Source: Polyodon spathula
Lineage: Eukaryota > Chordata > Actinopteri > Acipenseriformes > Polyodontidae
Direction of reading: 5' to 3'
Length of the DNA stretch: 64,000 nucleotides
Assembly (NCBI RefSeq): GCF_017654505.1
Contig: NC_054538.1
Location: 21,429,912-21,493,911, forward strand
This document shows, in pieces, positions 50,283 through 61,084 of the stretch (positions within the stretch are counted from its first letter, which is position 1; every line of letters starts with the position of its first letter). Both the position numbers and the translations under genes were made by a program. Below the pieces are notes generated by a model. The model ran no database searches. It was not told the origin of the DNA and saw only the letters and a list, made by a program, of their open reading frames with translations.

Positions 50283-53090
50283 AATCGGTATTTGGTTACT
50301 TTATTCTGAAATGTGTTGCTTTATTTTTTCTTGTCAGCCCAGCCTCAGACTCTTAATTGTTTCTGCTGTTCTCTGTTGATCAGATCAAAGTAAGAAAATC
50401 AATCCCATAACTTGAGCTCAGCATTAACTTAAAAGCAACGGTGTTAAAAACAGACATGCATACGAGTTTTTGGTTTTTTGTTTTGCACTACAGCGAAACA
50501 TTTTTTTTTCAATGGGCTTTCAGACTCGACCCCAGAGTTTTAGTGAGCGCGTTTCGAGGAAGCGCTTTATATAATATTAAAAAAAAAAAAAAAAAAAACA
50601 TGTACTTGGAAGCATTGTAGTACAGCTCTGCGCTGACAGAAGTCTTTCTGGTCCATACAGTGCTCTCTCAATGCAACTAAGTAATATAAACTCCTAGCCA
50701 GTGTTAACTAGATGTGCTACAGCATTGTTGTTGATCAATTAGAAGTTTCAGTTCAGTATAGCGGCAGTGTTTTACTGTTATTGTATGCACAATGTATCCT
50801 ATTATATACAAAACACAGTTTTAGCTATCCCAGGTTGGTGTATTGCGTAATTCAGAAACTAGCAGTTAGTTTTAGGTGCATACATTTTAGACATAAACAC
50901 AGATTCTGTATTAAATTGTAATTTGTCTAACACATTACATGATATTTGTCTATCATTTAGACTGCAAATTGGGCAAAGTTGACAGTAGCCTAATACACGC
51001 ACTAGTATATTATTTACACAAGATCATACTTCCAAAGTACTACTGTATTAACATACTATATATTTATTTAACTTTGACACGTGACAGTCACGTGAAAGTT
51101 GCAGACATGTATAGTGTGCTGTTCCTTAAACTGTTGAAATGCTTAATTTGGGGAGCATTGTATTCTGTTACCTCAGCCTGTCCATAATGCCATGAATTTG
51201 TTTAGCATCCAGTACATGTAAATGATTTATTTGGTTTTATGTATTCAAATACATCACGGTACCACACAACTATCTTCATCTAATTTATTTATTGCAATCT
51301 GTATTTCATTGTACAATAAAGATTTAATGGGGACTTAACATAAATATTTATTTTTAATAAAATATAGTTAAGTCTTTGCGGTGGATATGTGTTAAGTTAA
51401 TATAATATTAATCTACAGTGCCGTGGTTACATAAGTTGCTGCTGTAATGTTATAGATAGTATGTCTGTATTGCACAACAGTAAATGGAGGACATAGTGTT
51501 CCTTTTTTTTTGTTTGTTAAACAAATCAAGTAGCCATCACTGAAATGTGGTTGACTTCAATTTCTTGTACCTGAAGTCACCAGGAATTCTTGTCTTCAGA
51601 CAATCACGGCCAGCTTATAGCCTCTGCCTGGTACATCACTGATGTTACCCCTCTGCCAAGTTTAAAACTGAATTGTTGTGGGCCTTAATAGTTGCTATAA
51701 CAAGCTCTGTTTTCTTCATAACTATAAAAAGTATACAGTCCTGTGATTACTGTGTGCCACCATTTACAATCCAAAGAAGTCCAAAATGTTCTTGTGGCTG
51801 CTTTTTACTGTAACAAACAACATAACCTTTACATCTTTTGTGTTGATGTTTTGGTTGTTACATTTACTTACAGTTAGTGTTGGGACAAATATTTGAATAT
51901 TCAAAAAACCTTATTCACAGACAAACAATTCAGTGTTTGTATGTTCACTAGAAATAATGTTTTAGATTTAAAAAAAAAAAGAAATTGTGAAAATGAAAGC
52001 CTCCCTGCCACCAAGTTTCCCCTGGGAAGCATTCGCTGACATCTGAATTAAGTAAAGCCAATTCTAATGTATAGAAACATATCTTGCACTGCTTTGTAAG
52101 GTAACCTGGTGGAGTGAAAGGTTTGAACATACTCTGAAGATATTCCCCATACTGCCATGCTGTGATATATAATACATGTTGCAGCTAATTCAAAATGCAA
52201 GAGTACTGAATCAATGTTTGTCCCAGCACCAGCTGCAGACAGATTCTTGTGATTCACTAATGCATGGATCAATGCCATCTCACCATTGCATAACAGGTGA
52301 TGTAATGTTTTCAATGCAGGGGCAGCTTTTGAATATTTTACATTGTGTCCATGTAATGTTATTGCACTCTGATAGGTAACGGCAGGTAGTAGCAATTGCC
52401 TAATTTACTAGTATTTCATCAGCCAATCCTAATGTCTCCTTTCTCTTTGGCCCTTGCGATAACTAAATGAGTTGACAAGGTGATTTATTGAGGTCCCATT
52501 GCAATCATGATTGCACAATAAATCTCAGAAGATTTTCATTGAAAACATCATGATTGAGAAATGTTGATAAATAGCCATACAGCTATGGCATATACTTTCT
52601 GTAAGGTGTAAAAGAAGTGTCCCTTAGTCAACTGTATCTACTAGCTCCCGATGTTAAAAATGAATCCCTTATAGTTATGTTTTAATAATGACAAAGCCAC
52701 AGCTTTATCACAGTTATTGTGTTTATCACAGTTGCTGTTTGTTTTGGTACTAATCAAAAGCCTCTGTAAGGAGAGCAGTGTGGTAATTAAGATTGAATTC
52801 TAGGGACAGTCATCCTATATTCACCACTGCAACATGGTCAATCGATTAATCTATTTTAAATGTTTATTACTGAACCCAAGACAGAAATAAAACCTGGAGT
52901 GATCATCAGACATGGTACAAATTTTGGCTCAGAGGTCATGGAATCAAAACCCCATCTATGCTGAATGGTGAAAAAATAAATTAAATAAATACAATAAAAA
53001 ATAAATAAAAAAAAAACATTTACAACCAATGGGATTATCAACTTTTTAAAAAGTAAACTGATCCCTAATTAAAATTGTTGGGAAATATTT
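50283..53090. other. Probable intron 1 of the 49,969 gene
   Basis: No exon-like frame with both splice sites was found. A 20-nt poly-A lies at 50,579-50,598. The 52,430-52,570 part is repeat-free with TGATTTATTG, CAATCATGATTG and CATCATGATTG words. Confidence 0.4.
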
Positions 53091-53544
53091 TAAATAAACT
53101 TCACAGGCCGCCTTTAAGGGCTGACATTTAGTAGACAGACAGGATAGACATGACTCTCACTACTCTGAGAACCTTGAGGAGCTTCCTCGGCGGTCTGGGA
53201 GCAAGATACCTGTGACAGCAAGAGGTTCCGGTATGGCTGGAACCGAAGAACATTTAACACATGGAGAGTCCCTTTACTGCTCGGAGGACCATGTTCTAGT
53301 GGCCTGGGGAGACTTGGCTATCCATAGTGACAGAAAGGTCGCAGACCTAGAATAAAAAAAGGTTTAGACAGGGCCGGCACCAAGTGGCAACCTCGTGGTC
53401 GAAGTCAAGCCGGCGTCTGGTGCCGGGACATGTGATCTGAAGCAACGTGTGAATAGGAGACAGTTTAGAGGGAAGCGCTAAGACAGATAGCTGGCTAGTG
53501 GTGGTCCTGGCAGAAAGGGCACCCTCACTCTGGGTAAGCTAACA

Positions 53545-54330
53545 ATTGATTGCTGGGCTGTTGCAATGTCTGAGGGGGATGAGCTGATATAAGTCTGTAC
53601 TGCTGATGAAGACCAGGCTCTTGATGAGGTTCTGGTTCACTCCTGTGCTTTCTGCTAAAGCAGCTGCTCTTATCCAGAAGGAGTGTGGAGTGTAGAACTG
53701 AGACGGCAGGCTGGCTCCTGAAGTGAGAGCCGATAGATGGGAGGAGAACCAATGTCTTGTATTAATTGTCCTGGATATGTCAGTGTATAGCGGGTCTGTT
53801 GGGAGAGCATAGTTCCTGGTGGCGAGGTATTTGGATATGGATAAAAACGGGCACAAGGGAGAGTCTATTTGGATAGTTGGATGAACTGCCCTTGTCACAG
53901 TTGATCAGTCTTAGAAACTCTGAGATGTAGGATGAAGAGTCTGCCAGGAACCAGAGACAGGTCGGAGTGGCATAGACCCAGGGTTGGAAAGCTGTTTTTT
54001 GATGGTACTATAAACTCTTCACGTGTCATAAAGCTGAAGAAGGCTGTGAGACATAAGGTTTCCATGGTGAGGTCGTCTCCTGCATTGAAGCAGCCATTTC
54101 GCAATGTATTGATGATTTTGGAAAGAATGTCTTGGGCTATCGGCTGTCCGGTTGGGGAGGCTGAAGGCAAGCTCTTTTTGATTCCTTGAATAGTTAGGTA
54201 GAGAGCTGGAATTGATAGCAGAGGAGGGGATGGATAGACCTAAGGCAGTACTCGTACTGGATGCCAGAGATATAAGACCGGATAGATGATGGTGCCAGTT
54301 TGAGAATGTCTCGGAGATAAGCAATAAGTG
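53545..54330 (-). pseudogene. DIRS/Ngaro-type tyrosine recombinase, copy 1
   Basis: The N-terminal part (53,895-54,170) includes LRNGCFNAGDDLTMETLCLT, AFFSFMTREEFIV and SKTDQL, the catalytic-core start of these recombinases. The next frame has DSPLCPFLSISKYL, then the catalytic H-x-x-R segment YTPHSFWIRAAA, in which an insertion of a codon-sized Trp disturbs the normal HSFRIGAA. The Tyr region is frameshifted (DLYQLY in one frame). After the nucleophile the pattern SDIATAQQSIVSLPRV matches copies 2 and 3. It is inactive. Confidence 0.8.
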
Positions 54331-54412
54331 CCAGCAGGAAAACTTGATTGAATGTATATGGTGAAATCCGATTCTGGGCGCAGAAGGCAGTCCATGCAGA
54401 GGCGTAGGTAGC

Positions 54413-54900
54413 TCAAGTGGATAGAGTCAACGCTGCAGCCATGTATTGGTAAACTGACTGGTCCAAGCTGGATAATGTTGAGTTGCTCACAACGTCAGAT
54501 GGCTGAAGGTAGGGACCTGCAGAGGTGTAGAGTCCACTGCTGGGACCAGATAAAGCATCAGTAGTGTTATATAGAATACCCGGTAGGTGGCGAGCTTGTA
54601 TAATTAAGTTGTTTGACACCGATAACCAGACTAGACAGCAAAGTAGTTGCATGACTAATGGAGATGAAGAACGGCCTTTATTCATGATGTGAACTGTGGA
54701 TGTGTTGTCACTGAAGAACAGAATGGATTTTCTTGACCATAGGTGTCCCTAAAGAGAAGCTGCCACTACAATAGGATGCAGTTCCTACAGAGTTGATGGT
54801 TTTTGTTGAGTGTTTGAATTTCTTGAGGCCATGTACTGGAAAACCACTGGGACCTAAACAGCTTGCCAAATCCTGCGCATGAGGTGTCCATGGACAAGCT
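54413..54900 (-). pseudogene. DIRS/Ngaro-type RNase H region
   Basis: The minus frame starts MNKGRSSSPLVMQLLCCLVW and continues with NNLIIQARHLPGILYNTTDA, matching the end of RNase H in YR elements (H-x-P-G...D-A-L-S-R, here DALSG). The upstream SDNTS-like aspartate motif is partly visible on the same strand in another frame. It sits between RT and YR as expected. Confidence 0.65.
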
Positions 54901-55149
54901 GAGGTCTGGAGCTGCTATGAAATCATCATAGAAAAGTGACAGTCTGTTCCAGTGCTGAAGCAGCGTTATCTACATTGTAATGTCCTTCCTGGCTTCGGGA
55001 GGGATGAGGATGGAAGCATTGAGGTTTTGAGTGGTGGTAGAGAGGGTCAGGATATGAACGTCTTGCCTCGTGGGGTGATGCGTATAGCATCATTGACGAG
55101 TCTTTTTATTGTTTTTCTTTTTGAAATGATTTGATGAGCTTATTAAAGC

Positions 55150-55830
55150 ACTCTTGTTTAGCAGGAGGAAGGCGGGCTTTGAATTTAATTGTATTCAGGG
55201 TAATTCCAAGGAACTCAAGGCAGTTGGTGAGGCCTATAGTATTCTCTTCGGAGAGGGGGACACCCAGGGTAGAGAAGTGTTCTTAGTTGCGTAATGGCTT
55301 GCACTGCGGATTGTGAGGCTAGGAGAAAGTCATCCAGTAGGTGCAAGAAAAAGGGAACGTGGCAAGTGTTAAACAGAATCCAGCAAAGTGCTTCTGAAAG
55401 CGAGCATCCGAAAGTTAATTGAGTTGAAAAGTAGAATTGTCTTGGAAAAAAATCCAGAATAAATGTCTCTGAGAGGGGTGAATGGGCATGACTTTAAAGG
55501 CGCCTGTGATGTCTGCATTTGCTAGCCATGCCCGGTGCCCTGCTATTTTTAGGCATTTGATGGCATCTGAGAGTGTAGTATACTGCAGTGAAAACTGATC
55601 GTGAGGAGGAAGTGCATTGATGCTGCTGGTGGATTGGCCGAAAGGAGCTGATAAATCGATAATCAAATGTTTCTTCCTCGTTTCTATACCGATAGGATTG
55701 ATGCAGTATTCTGTAAATGATGGAGACGGAAAAGGCCCAGCCATGAAGCCTTTATCAGTTTCAGCTTTGAGTGTGGAGACAGCCTGTGGATCCGATGTGG
55801 CGGATCTGAGATTTTTGCAGGTATAGGATG
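55150..55830 (-). pseudogene. DIRS/Ngaro-type reverse transcriptase
   Basis: The frame 55,415-55,744 reads YCINPIGIETRKKHLIIDLS, then HDQFSLQYTTLSDAIKCLKI and LANADITGAFKVMPIHPSQR. These match fingers and palm of DIRS-clade RT, with ADITGAF as the first catalytic Asp motif. After a frame change, FFLHLLDDFLLAS (about 55,314-55,350) supplies the paired aspartates (L-L-D-D in place of Y-x-D-D, usual in this group). Both catalytic motifs survive, but the gene is split by frameshifts. Confidence 0.8.
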
Positions 55831-55950
55831 AAGTAGGGATACTATTAATCTGTCTTGTAACCCGTCTATTGAGGTCCTGGGTGAATTGTTAGTCAGGGTG
55901 AGAGAGGAGAGCTTCAGTGAGTGCCTCTATGTTGATAGGTGAGCGTACTG

Positions 55951-56480
55951 TCAATGTGGAAAGTCATTTGTTGTGCTGCAGGGGACAGATGAGCGGGGAG
56001 TGAACGTCGCCACAGAAGTTACAGACGTACAGGTATTTGCAGTTTGTATTGAAACAGGACGACTTAATAAGTTATTACAAATTTGCCTTTCTACTGCAAA
56101 TTTAATAGGTCGCACGTATTTGTCCCTGTTATGGGAGGCAGTGGGAAGTACAGATGCGTGGATTGGATTTGGAGGCTGAGGGGTGCTAATGTTGGCAGCG
56201 CATGCTGTTTTTGGGCAGAGATGTGTATTATGCACAGTGGAGGCGCAGACCCTACAAGCGTGAGCTTGCAGGCCTCCAAAGACCCGGTTGAACAAATCAT
56301 GATTTGGAGTGCCCCAGTTAATGATATGATTGCACGATGCAAGGAAGGCTGCTGCCTTGGCTGAGAAACTTTTTATTCTTAGAATATTGTCCCTCTGTAT
56401 TTCACTGAAAGTTCTACCACACATGAGATATATCAACAGGGTGCAGCTGGGGGTCAGGTTTCAAGACGGAGCTCGGGAGC
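55951..56480 (-). pseudogene. DIRS/Ngaro-type gag, C-terminal part with zinc-finger motifs
   Basis: The minus frame contains KSFSAKAAAFLASCNHIINW, which matches the FSAK block of the gag at 59,571-60,186, and then CRVCASTVHNTHLCPK, a C-x2-C...H...C knuckle. Further on, in another frame (55,984-56,022), YLYVCNFCGDVHSPLICPL shows a second Cys/His cluster. Upstream, VVELSVKYRGTIF matches the ELSVRYGGTMFFEY of copy 2 after a frame change. Gag of these elements would package the RNA. The N-terminal half is missing and at least two frame changes occur. Confidence 0.7.
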
Positions 56481-57619
56481 GGAGGCAGAACCTTGCTACC
56501 CAGAACTACGCGCGTCGGGTTTCATCCGGACTATGCGGGAGGACTGGATTGAGACAGGACTGAGGTAGGAAACTGAGATCGTAGTGAGTGAGGGGCCCTC
56601 TCCGACATCCCCCGAAGTTTTGCCTTTAGGCTGACATACAAACTTTGTTTGTGTATGAGATGTGCAGCTGTGGCAGTGGGTCTTTATTCTGGAGAGATAC
56701 ATGACATGATTGCTGCCTCTTATTTATTCAGGGAGACTGGTGGTGAAAATCAGCTGAAAAGTGTGTTGTCGAAAGTAGCTCATTGAATGATCACTTTTGA
56801 AACATCAGTAATTTCTGCAGTCTTGGATATGGAGCAGTAGCAGCTGTAAACTAAGCGCCTACTTTCAGCTTTGTTGAAAAGGTGCCTTAGACCTGCTGTC
56901 TTGCCATTGTGACTAAGGGAGCATTTATGTAATAAATTCCAGAATACTTGTCATGGAATCCATTTGCAAAACAAAGGAATCAGTTGTGTAAAGAAAGAAC
57001 CTTTAAACAAGAGTGTGTGCTGCGTGTGGCAAGTGCTTCTAAATATACGGGCACTGTTGTTTTTAACTGCACACATGTGGTTGTTAATGTGACTTCTCTC
57101 AGTACAGACACAAATAGCTTTATGGAAATGAAATACATACACAGGAGATTGCCAATTATTCGCATGCCACGGGAGGCAGGTGGGGTTATTATTCCTACTT
57201 TTCAACTTACATTAATTGTGTCTGAAAGTGCAATATGCCTACCATTTTAAAAAGAAGGAGGCTTTAACTTTTGATAGTTATCAAGTTCAGAACCACCACC
57301 CCCTGCCCCCCAATTTACAGTCAAAACTAAATATATTGAAAATGAGCTGGTCAGACTGGCACTTGAGAGAGACCAGAAGTTGGGGGGAAGGGGTGTTGAG
57401 GCCAGGACTGAGGTGCGCTCGCAGAGCTGCGAGAGGAAGCTCTCATGGGACCTGTCTACACCATGCCTGACTAGCCAGTACTCATTTCTTACTGAATCCA
57501 GGGCTAGTTTTAGGAATGGCAATTTTATTTTGTGAATTGCGCTGCTGTACAGATTTATTGAATAGGGCCTCTTGATTGTCTTAATGAAACCTTGGGTAGT
57601 CGTTTAGAAAAACAGTTCA

Positions 57620-57633
57620 GCGCCCTCTTCTGG
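57620..57633 (-). promoter_or_regulatory. CTCF-like motif, reverse orientation
   Basis: Read on the minus strand the site is CCAGAAGAGGGCGC, 13 of 14 matches to the CTCF core consensus. It points opposite to the site at 49,577, so the two form a convergent pair about 8 kb apart. Regulatory use is inference. Confidence 0.3.
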
Positions 57634-57875
57634 CTGATCATAGAACTGGCAAGATTGTGCTCACAGGTGTTTCAGTATGCTGATTGCAGTCTGCTGTGAA
57701 GTTTTTATTTCACCTTTTAGGAACAGATACACTTGGAGTAATATGTGTCTGTGAGAGGAGAAAATCTGCTTTTGACGTATTCTCAGTAAAATGTTTGTCT
57801 GAAAAACCAACACAAACAGCAAGAGAACAAAATGAAAGTTCTGCACTCATGACAAAAGCCTTCTTTTTGTGTGGT

Positions 57876-57940
57876 GCAATGACCTCCATAGGTGAGGATT
57901 CTGCCTTTTGAAAAGAGGTCTCTTGCTAGATCTAGCAAAG
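57876..57940 (+). repeat. 65-bp inverted repeat, arm 1
   Basis: This arm is identical over all 65 bases to the reverse complement of 61,301-61,365. It contains the palindrome TTGCTAGATCTAGCAA. It lies in DNA I could not assign to any element. Confidence 0.95.
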
Positions 57941-58933
57941 TGCCTAATAAGGGGTAGGGAGGCACACTGGTAAGAATTCAGAACCACCCACTGAACCAGC
58001 TGAAGGTGTTGGTGTTTCAGTAGGAAGTATGGTTTCTTTTGGAATAATAAGAGGTATTATACTCCAGTCAGCACTCACATATCCTACCCTATAACATTTT
58101 TACTTCAGTGATGGTTAAACGAGTGTGACACATATCCGATTATTTAATTTTGGCCCGTTCCAACCCTTGTCTTTGTTTTTCAGGGAGCATAAAAAATACA
58201 ATATCAAAAATACATAGTTGAAAGGACTGTGTTTTAAAATATGTAGGTTTTCATTTAGATGTACTGTGTTGGTTTTGTTAGTACAGTACTATATTTTCAA
58301 CAGGATAAGTATTTTAATTCAGAACAATGTAATTCTGAAAATATCCCTTGCCAAAACTAAAGAGACGACATGTTAACTGTAATACAGTACATACTTTTAA
58401 ATCCGGTATGTATTGTAGCAGTGTGTAAAATTCCCCATTAACGACCCAACAGCAAAATGAAATCTAAATGTTACCCATGCACAGAATTGCTTAAAACGTA
58501 AAAAGCAATGCATTTACCAAAACCAAAAGATAGCCCCCCCCAAAAAAAAATCCCCACATTTTCCAGAATTAAAACAATAGCCAAAGTCAGTATTAAAAAA
58601 ATTGCTGAATATAGTGCTCTATAAGGCCCTAATGTCATAGTTCACTTGCAAATGGAAATGCAAAAAACAACTAAAGATCACAGATTAAAAAAAAAAATAC
58701 ATCACAGTATCTAAACCGGTTTAATGATTAACTGTTACATTACCGTAGCTTGTCTTGTTCGCTTTGTTTTGGCTGCATTATCGTCAGGTGAAACTGGAGG
58801 CAGCGCTGTGTAACTGCACAATATTACTGATTTGGCGTTAAAGAGATTTTTTTTTTTTTTTTTAAACGTGGGCTGTGATGGATATTCAGATAAATTGTAA
58901 CATTGAAGAGATGGGCTTTTTATCAGAAAACTC

Positions 58934-59169
58934 GTGACAGAGTCAGAAATGCGATTCCAGCAGGGAGTGATAGAGAGTCTCTTTTTATTCTCTATTGAAA
59001 TTCAGTCTCAGCAGAACCAGTCTTTCCTCCGAAAAAACATAATCAGCCGCGCCCAGCCATTCAGCGTCCTAAAACAGACAGCAGGCAGTCTATTCCAGAT
59101 CAAATCACCCCCACAACTAGCACCGCTAACCAGCAGCCAGCCATTGAAATCCAACATTCGCAAATATTT
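58934..59169 (+). pseudogene. DIRS/Ngaro-type gag, N-terminal part upstream of CR1
   Basis: The open frame has Gln/Ser-rich sequence (EIQSQQNQSFLRKNIISRAQ) and ends at the CR1 insertion. It is weakly similar to the frame at 18,535 in copy 3 (SQSQHNLPFLQK). The assignment as gag start rests on position and that weak similarity. Confidence 0.4.
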
Positions 59170-59570
59170 AAGAACATAAGAACATAAGAAAGTTTACAAA
59201 CGAGAGGAGGCCATTCGGCCCGTCTTGCTCGTTTGGTTGTTAGTAGCTTATTGATCCCAAAATCTCATCAAGCAGCTTCTTGAAGGATCCCAGGGTGTCA
59301 GCTTCAACAACATTACTGGGGAGTTGATTCCAGACCCTCACAATTCTCTGTGTGAAAAAGTGCCTCCTATTTTCTGTTCTGAATGCCCCTTTGTCTAATC
59401 TCCATTTGTGACCCCTGGTCCTTGTTTCTTTTTTCAGGCTGAAAAAGTCCCTTGGGTCGACACTGTCAATACCTTTTAGAATTTTGAATGCTTGAATTAG
59501 GTCACCACATAGTCTTCTTTGTTTAAGACTGAACAGATTCAATTATTTTAGCCTGTCTGCATATGACATG
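59170..59570 (-). mobile_element. CR1-type LINE 3' end inserted in a DIRS/Ngaro-type gag
   Basis: On the minus strand the element reads from the FNLFSLKQRRLCGDLIQAFK-coding region through RGHKWRLDKGAF and VWNQLPSNVVEADTLGSFKK to the 3' UTR. It ends with the octamer tail visible at the left as AAGAACATAAGAACATAAG. The frame 59,240-59,542 is open. It is a 5'-truncated copy and separates two parts of the plus-strand gag-like sequence (58,934-59,169 and 59,571-60,186), so it inserted later than that element. Confidence 0.8.
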
Positions 59571-60186
59571 CCTGATCAAATCATGATCAAATCATTTATG
59601 CAGCCTTTTGCCGATACTCTATCTTCGGTCAGTTCTCAACTGTTGGATCTAGATAAAAGGGTGTCTAATATGGAACAGGGAAAACAATCTACAGCGCTGT
59701 CATTAATTCCAGCATCAAATACTGCAGCACCACCTACAGCTTCTTCCGGTCCAGTCCTAATTTCAGCCAGCGAAGCAGATCCTCCAGTATACAACCTCGC
59801 TACTGCCTTTACATACGGATCCTCCTCTCCAACTGCAGCTAGACGTCACACTATATCTTCACAAATCAGATGTAACATTCTCGAAGGTAAGGACAATAAT
59901 CTTGTTTCACTATTAATGACGACTTCGGAATTCTTGGACCATAGAGTAGTGGATTGCGGAGATTTGGCAGTAACTCTAAAATCCAGAGATCCCAGACAGT
60001 TTAAAAATCTTACATTAGGGGAATTTGTCCTGCTTTATCCTGTGTTATGCTCGGTACATCCTAACCGCAGAGCTGAATTGGACTCCTATGAATACTACAT
60101 CGTGGAGCTATCTGTCAGATACGGAGGGACTATGTTTTTTGAGTATCGTAAAGCATTCTCTGCAAAAGACGTTATGTCCTCTATGT
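59571..60186 (+). CDS. DIRS/Ngaro-type gag-like ORF (3' part of gag)
   Basis: The frame is open for about 200 codons. A coiled-coil-like N-terminal stretch (FADTLSSVSSQLLDLDKRVS) is followed by a Pro/Ser/Ala-rich linker. Then comes a conserved block: GKDNNLVSLLMTTSEFLDHR, LAVTLKSRDPRQFKNLTLGE, PNRRAELDSYEYYIVELSVR, YGGTMFFEYRKAFSAKD. This matches what I know of gag in fish Ngaro-type elements and the copy at 55,951-56,480. It ends early at SSM-stop where terminal-repeat sequence begins, so the zinc fingers are lost. The CR1 insertion supplies the sequence just before residue 1 here; the original start lay upstream near 58,934. Confidence 0.7.
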
Positions 60187-60345
60187 GAGGGTCCCCAAGC
60201 GGTGGCATCCCTCGTGTTTGTCGGGTCACCTCAAAGACGGTGGCACCCCTCCTGTTTGTCAGGTCTCCTCAGCGACTGAACCCCCCTTCTATTATGTTGG
60301 GCTTTGAAGAGGCGGAACACCACGCATTATATGTTTGAACAAATA
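60187..60345 (+). repeat. Internal terminal-repeat-like block of copy 2
   Basis: Two units of about 45-60 bp with GTCGGGTCACCTCAAAGAC and GGTCTCCTCAGCGAC are followed by TTGGGCTTTGAAGAGGCGGA. The same motifs recur at 61,120-61,430. It fuses gag to YR in place of the RT region. Confidence 0.6.
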
Positions 60346-60396
60346 CTAACTTTATGTTTTCTTATGCATTCTTTGCAATGCATTCTTTGCATTTCA

Positions 60397-60803
60397 AAAA
60401 CAGATCAACTGCAGCAAGGCCAATGTATTCAGCTTTCTAAGATCAACTCTCCTCTGTGTCCCTTCACTTCCATGTTGAAGTACATTGCAGAATGCAAGGC
60501 CATTTCATCTTCTGACCCTTTGTTTATCAATTCAAACCGGTCCATTGTACCAAGGCATTGGTTTTCAACACACCGTGGTGTCCAGAGCAGGTCTTCCTTT
60601 GCAATTCTATACTCCTCATTCATTTAGAATAGGGGCAGCTACTTCAGCTACAAAAGCCAACATTAACCAGCATTTAATTAAAAATATGGGGCGCTGGACT
60701 TCGTCAGCAGTTGAAACTTATATTCGTTCTTCATCATCTGAAATATCCTCTGCACATCAGTCCATTGCTAGTATGTCCGGAGTGGGGACGATCTTTCTGC
60801 CCT
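60397..60803 (+). pseudogene. DIRS/Ngaro-type tyrosine recombinase C-terminal domain, copy 2
   Basis: Starting at SKTDQLQQGQCIQLSKINSP and PLCPFTSMLKYI, the catalytic core continues through RHWFSTH. A one-base change of frame near 60,580 follows. The next frame has GLPLQFYTPHSFRIGAATSA with an intact H-x-x-R, then LIKNMGRWTSSAVETYIRSS with the nucleophile Tyr. The region ends SIASMSGVGTIFLP-stop. The His, Arg and Tyr are present, but the N-terminal arm-binding half and the first catalytic Arg are missing, and the frame is split. Confidence 0.8.
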
Positions 60804-61084
60804 AGCCACCAAAGATTTCCCCCTAAGAAATAAAATTAAAAGAAAGGTGTTTTTTTCTTTCCATTGTGCAGAGGGTCTTCACGTAGTCATTAGGGTACAG
60901 TCTACTAACCCCTTTGTCACATTAAGTGTTTGTTTTCTTTCGTCTAAATGTTTTCTCTTTTCTTCTTTCTTATGCATTGGCGGTTCTCTTTTTCTTCACG
61001 TTGCATCAGCGGGGAGCCAGGGGTCCATCTTTTGAGGGGTTAGTGATTCCACTTTCTACAACCCTTTGTTAAGCTCCGCTTCAT

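Larger units (their letters stand above)
53100..56700 (-). mobile_element. DIRS/Ngaro-type tyrosine-recombinase retrotransposon, copy 1
   Basis: Reading the minus strand, gag-like zinc-finger sequence, RT, RNase H and YR occur in that order, which identifies the YR-encoding retrotransposons (DIRS order). Such elements use a tyrosine recombinase in place of integrase and leave no target duplication. All domains are broken by frameshifts and stops. The left boundary near 53,100 and right boundary near 56,700 are estimates because no terminal repeats were identified with confidence. A GC-rich hairpin (arms around 53,385 and 53,425, GCCGGCACCA and TGGTGCCGGG) lies in its 3' region. Confidence 0.75.
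56705..58930. other. DNA between the two DIRS/Ngaro-type copies
   Basis: Holds the reverse CTCF-like site (57,620) and arm 1 of the 65-bp inverted repeat. Otherwise unassigned; a 17-nt poly-T lies at 58,847-58,863. Confidence 0.45.

Noticed and set aside
50132..50379. The host exon frame stays open to 50,379
   Set aside because: It runs into CTT and TTTA microsatellite after a good GTGAGC donor, so it is intron read-through.
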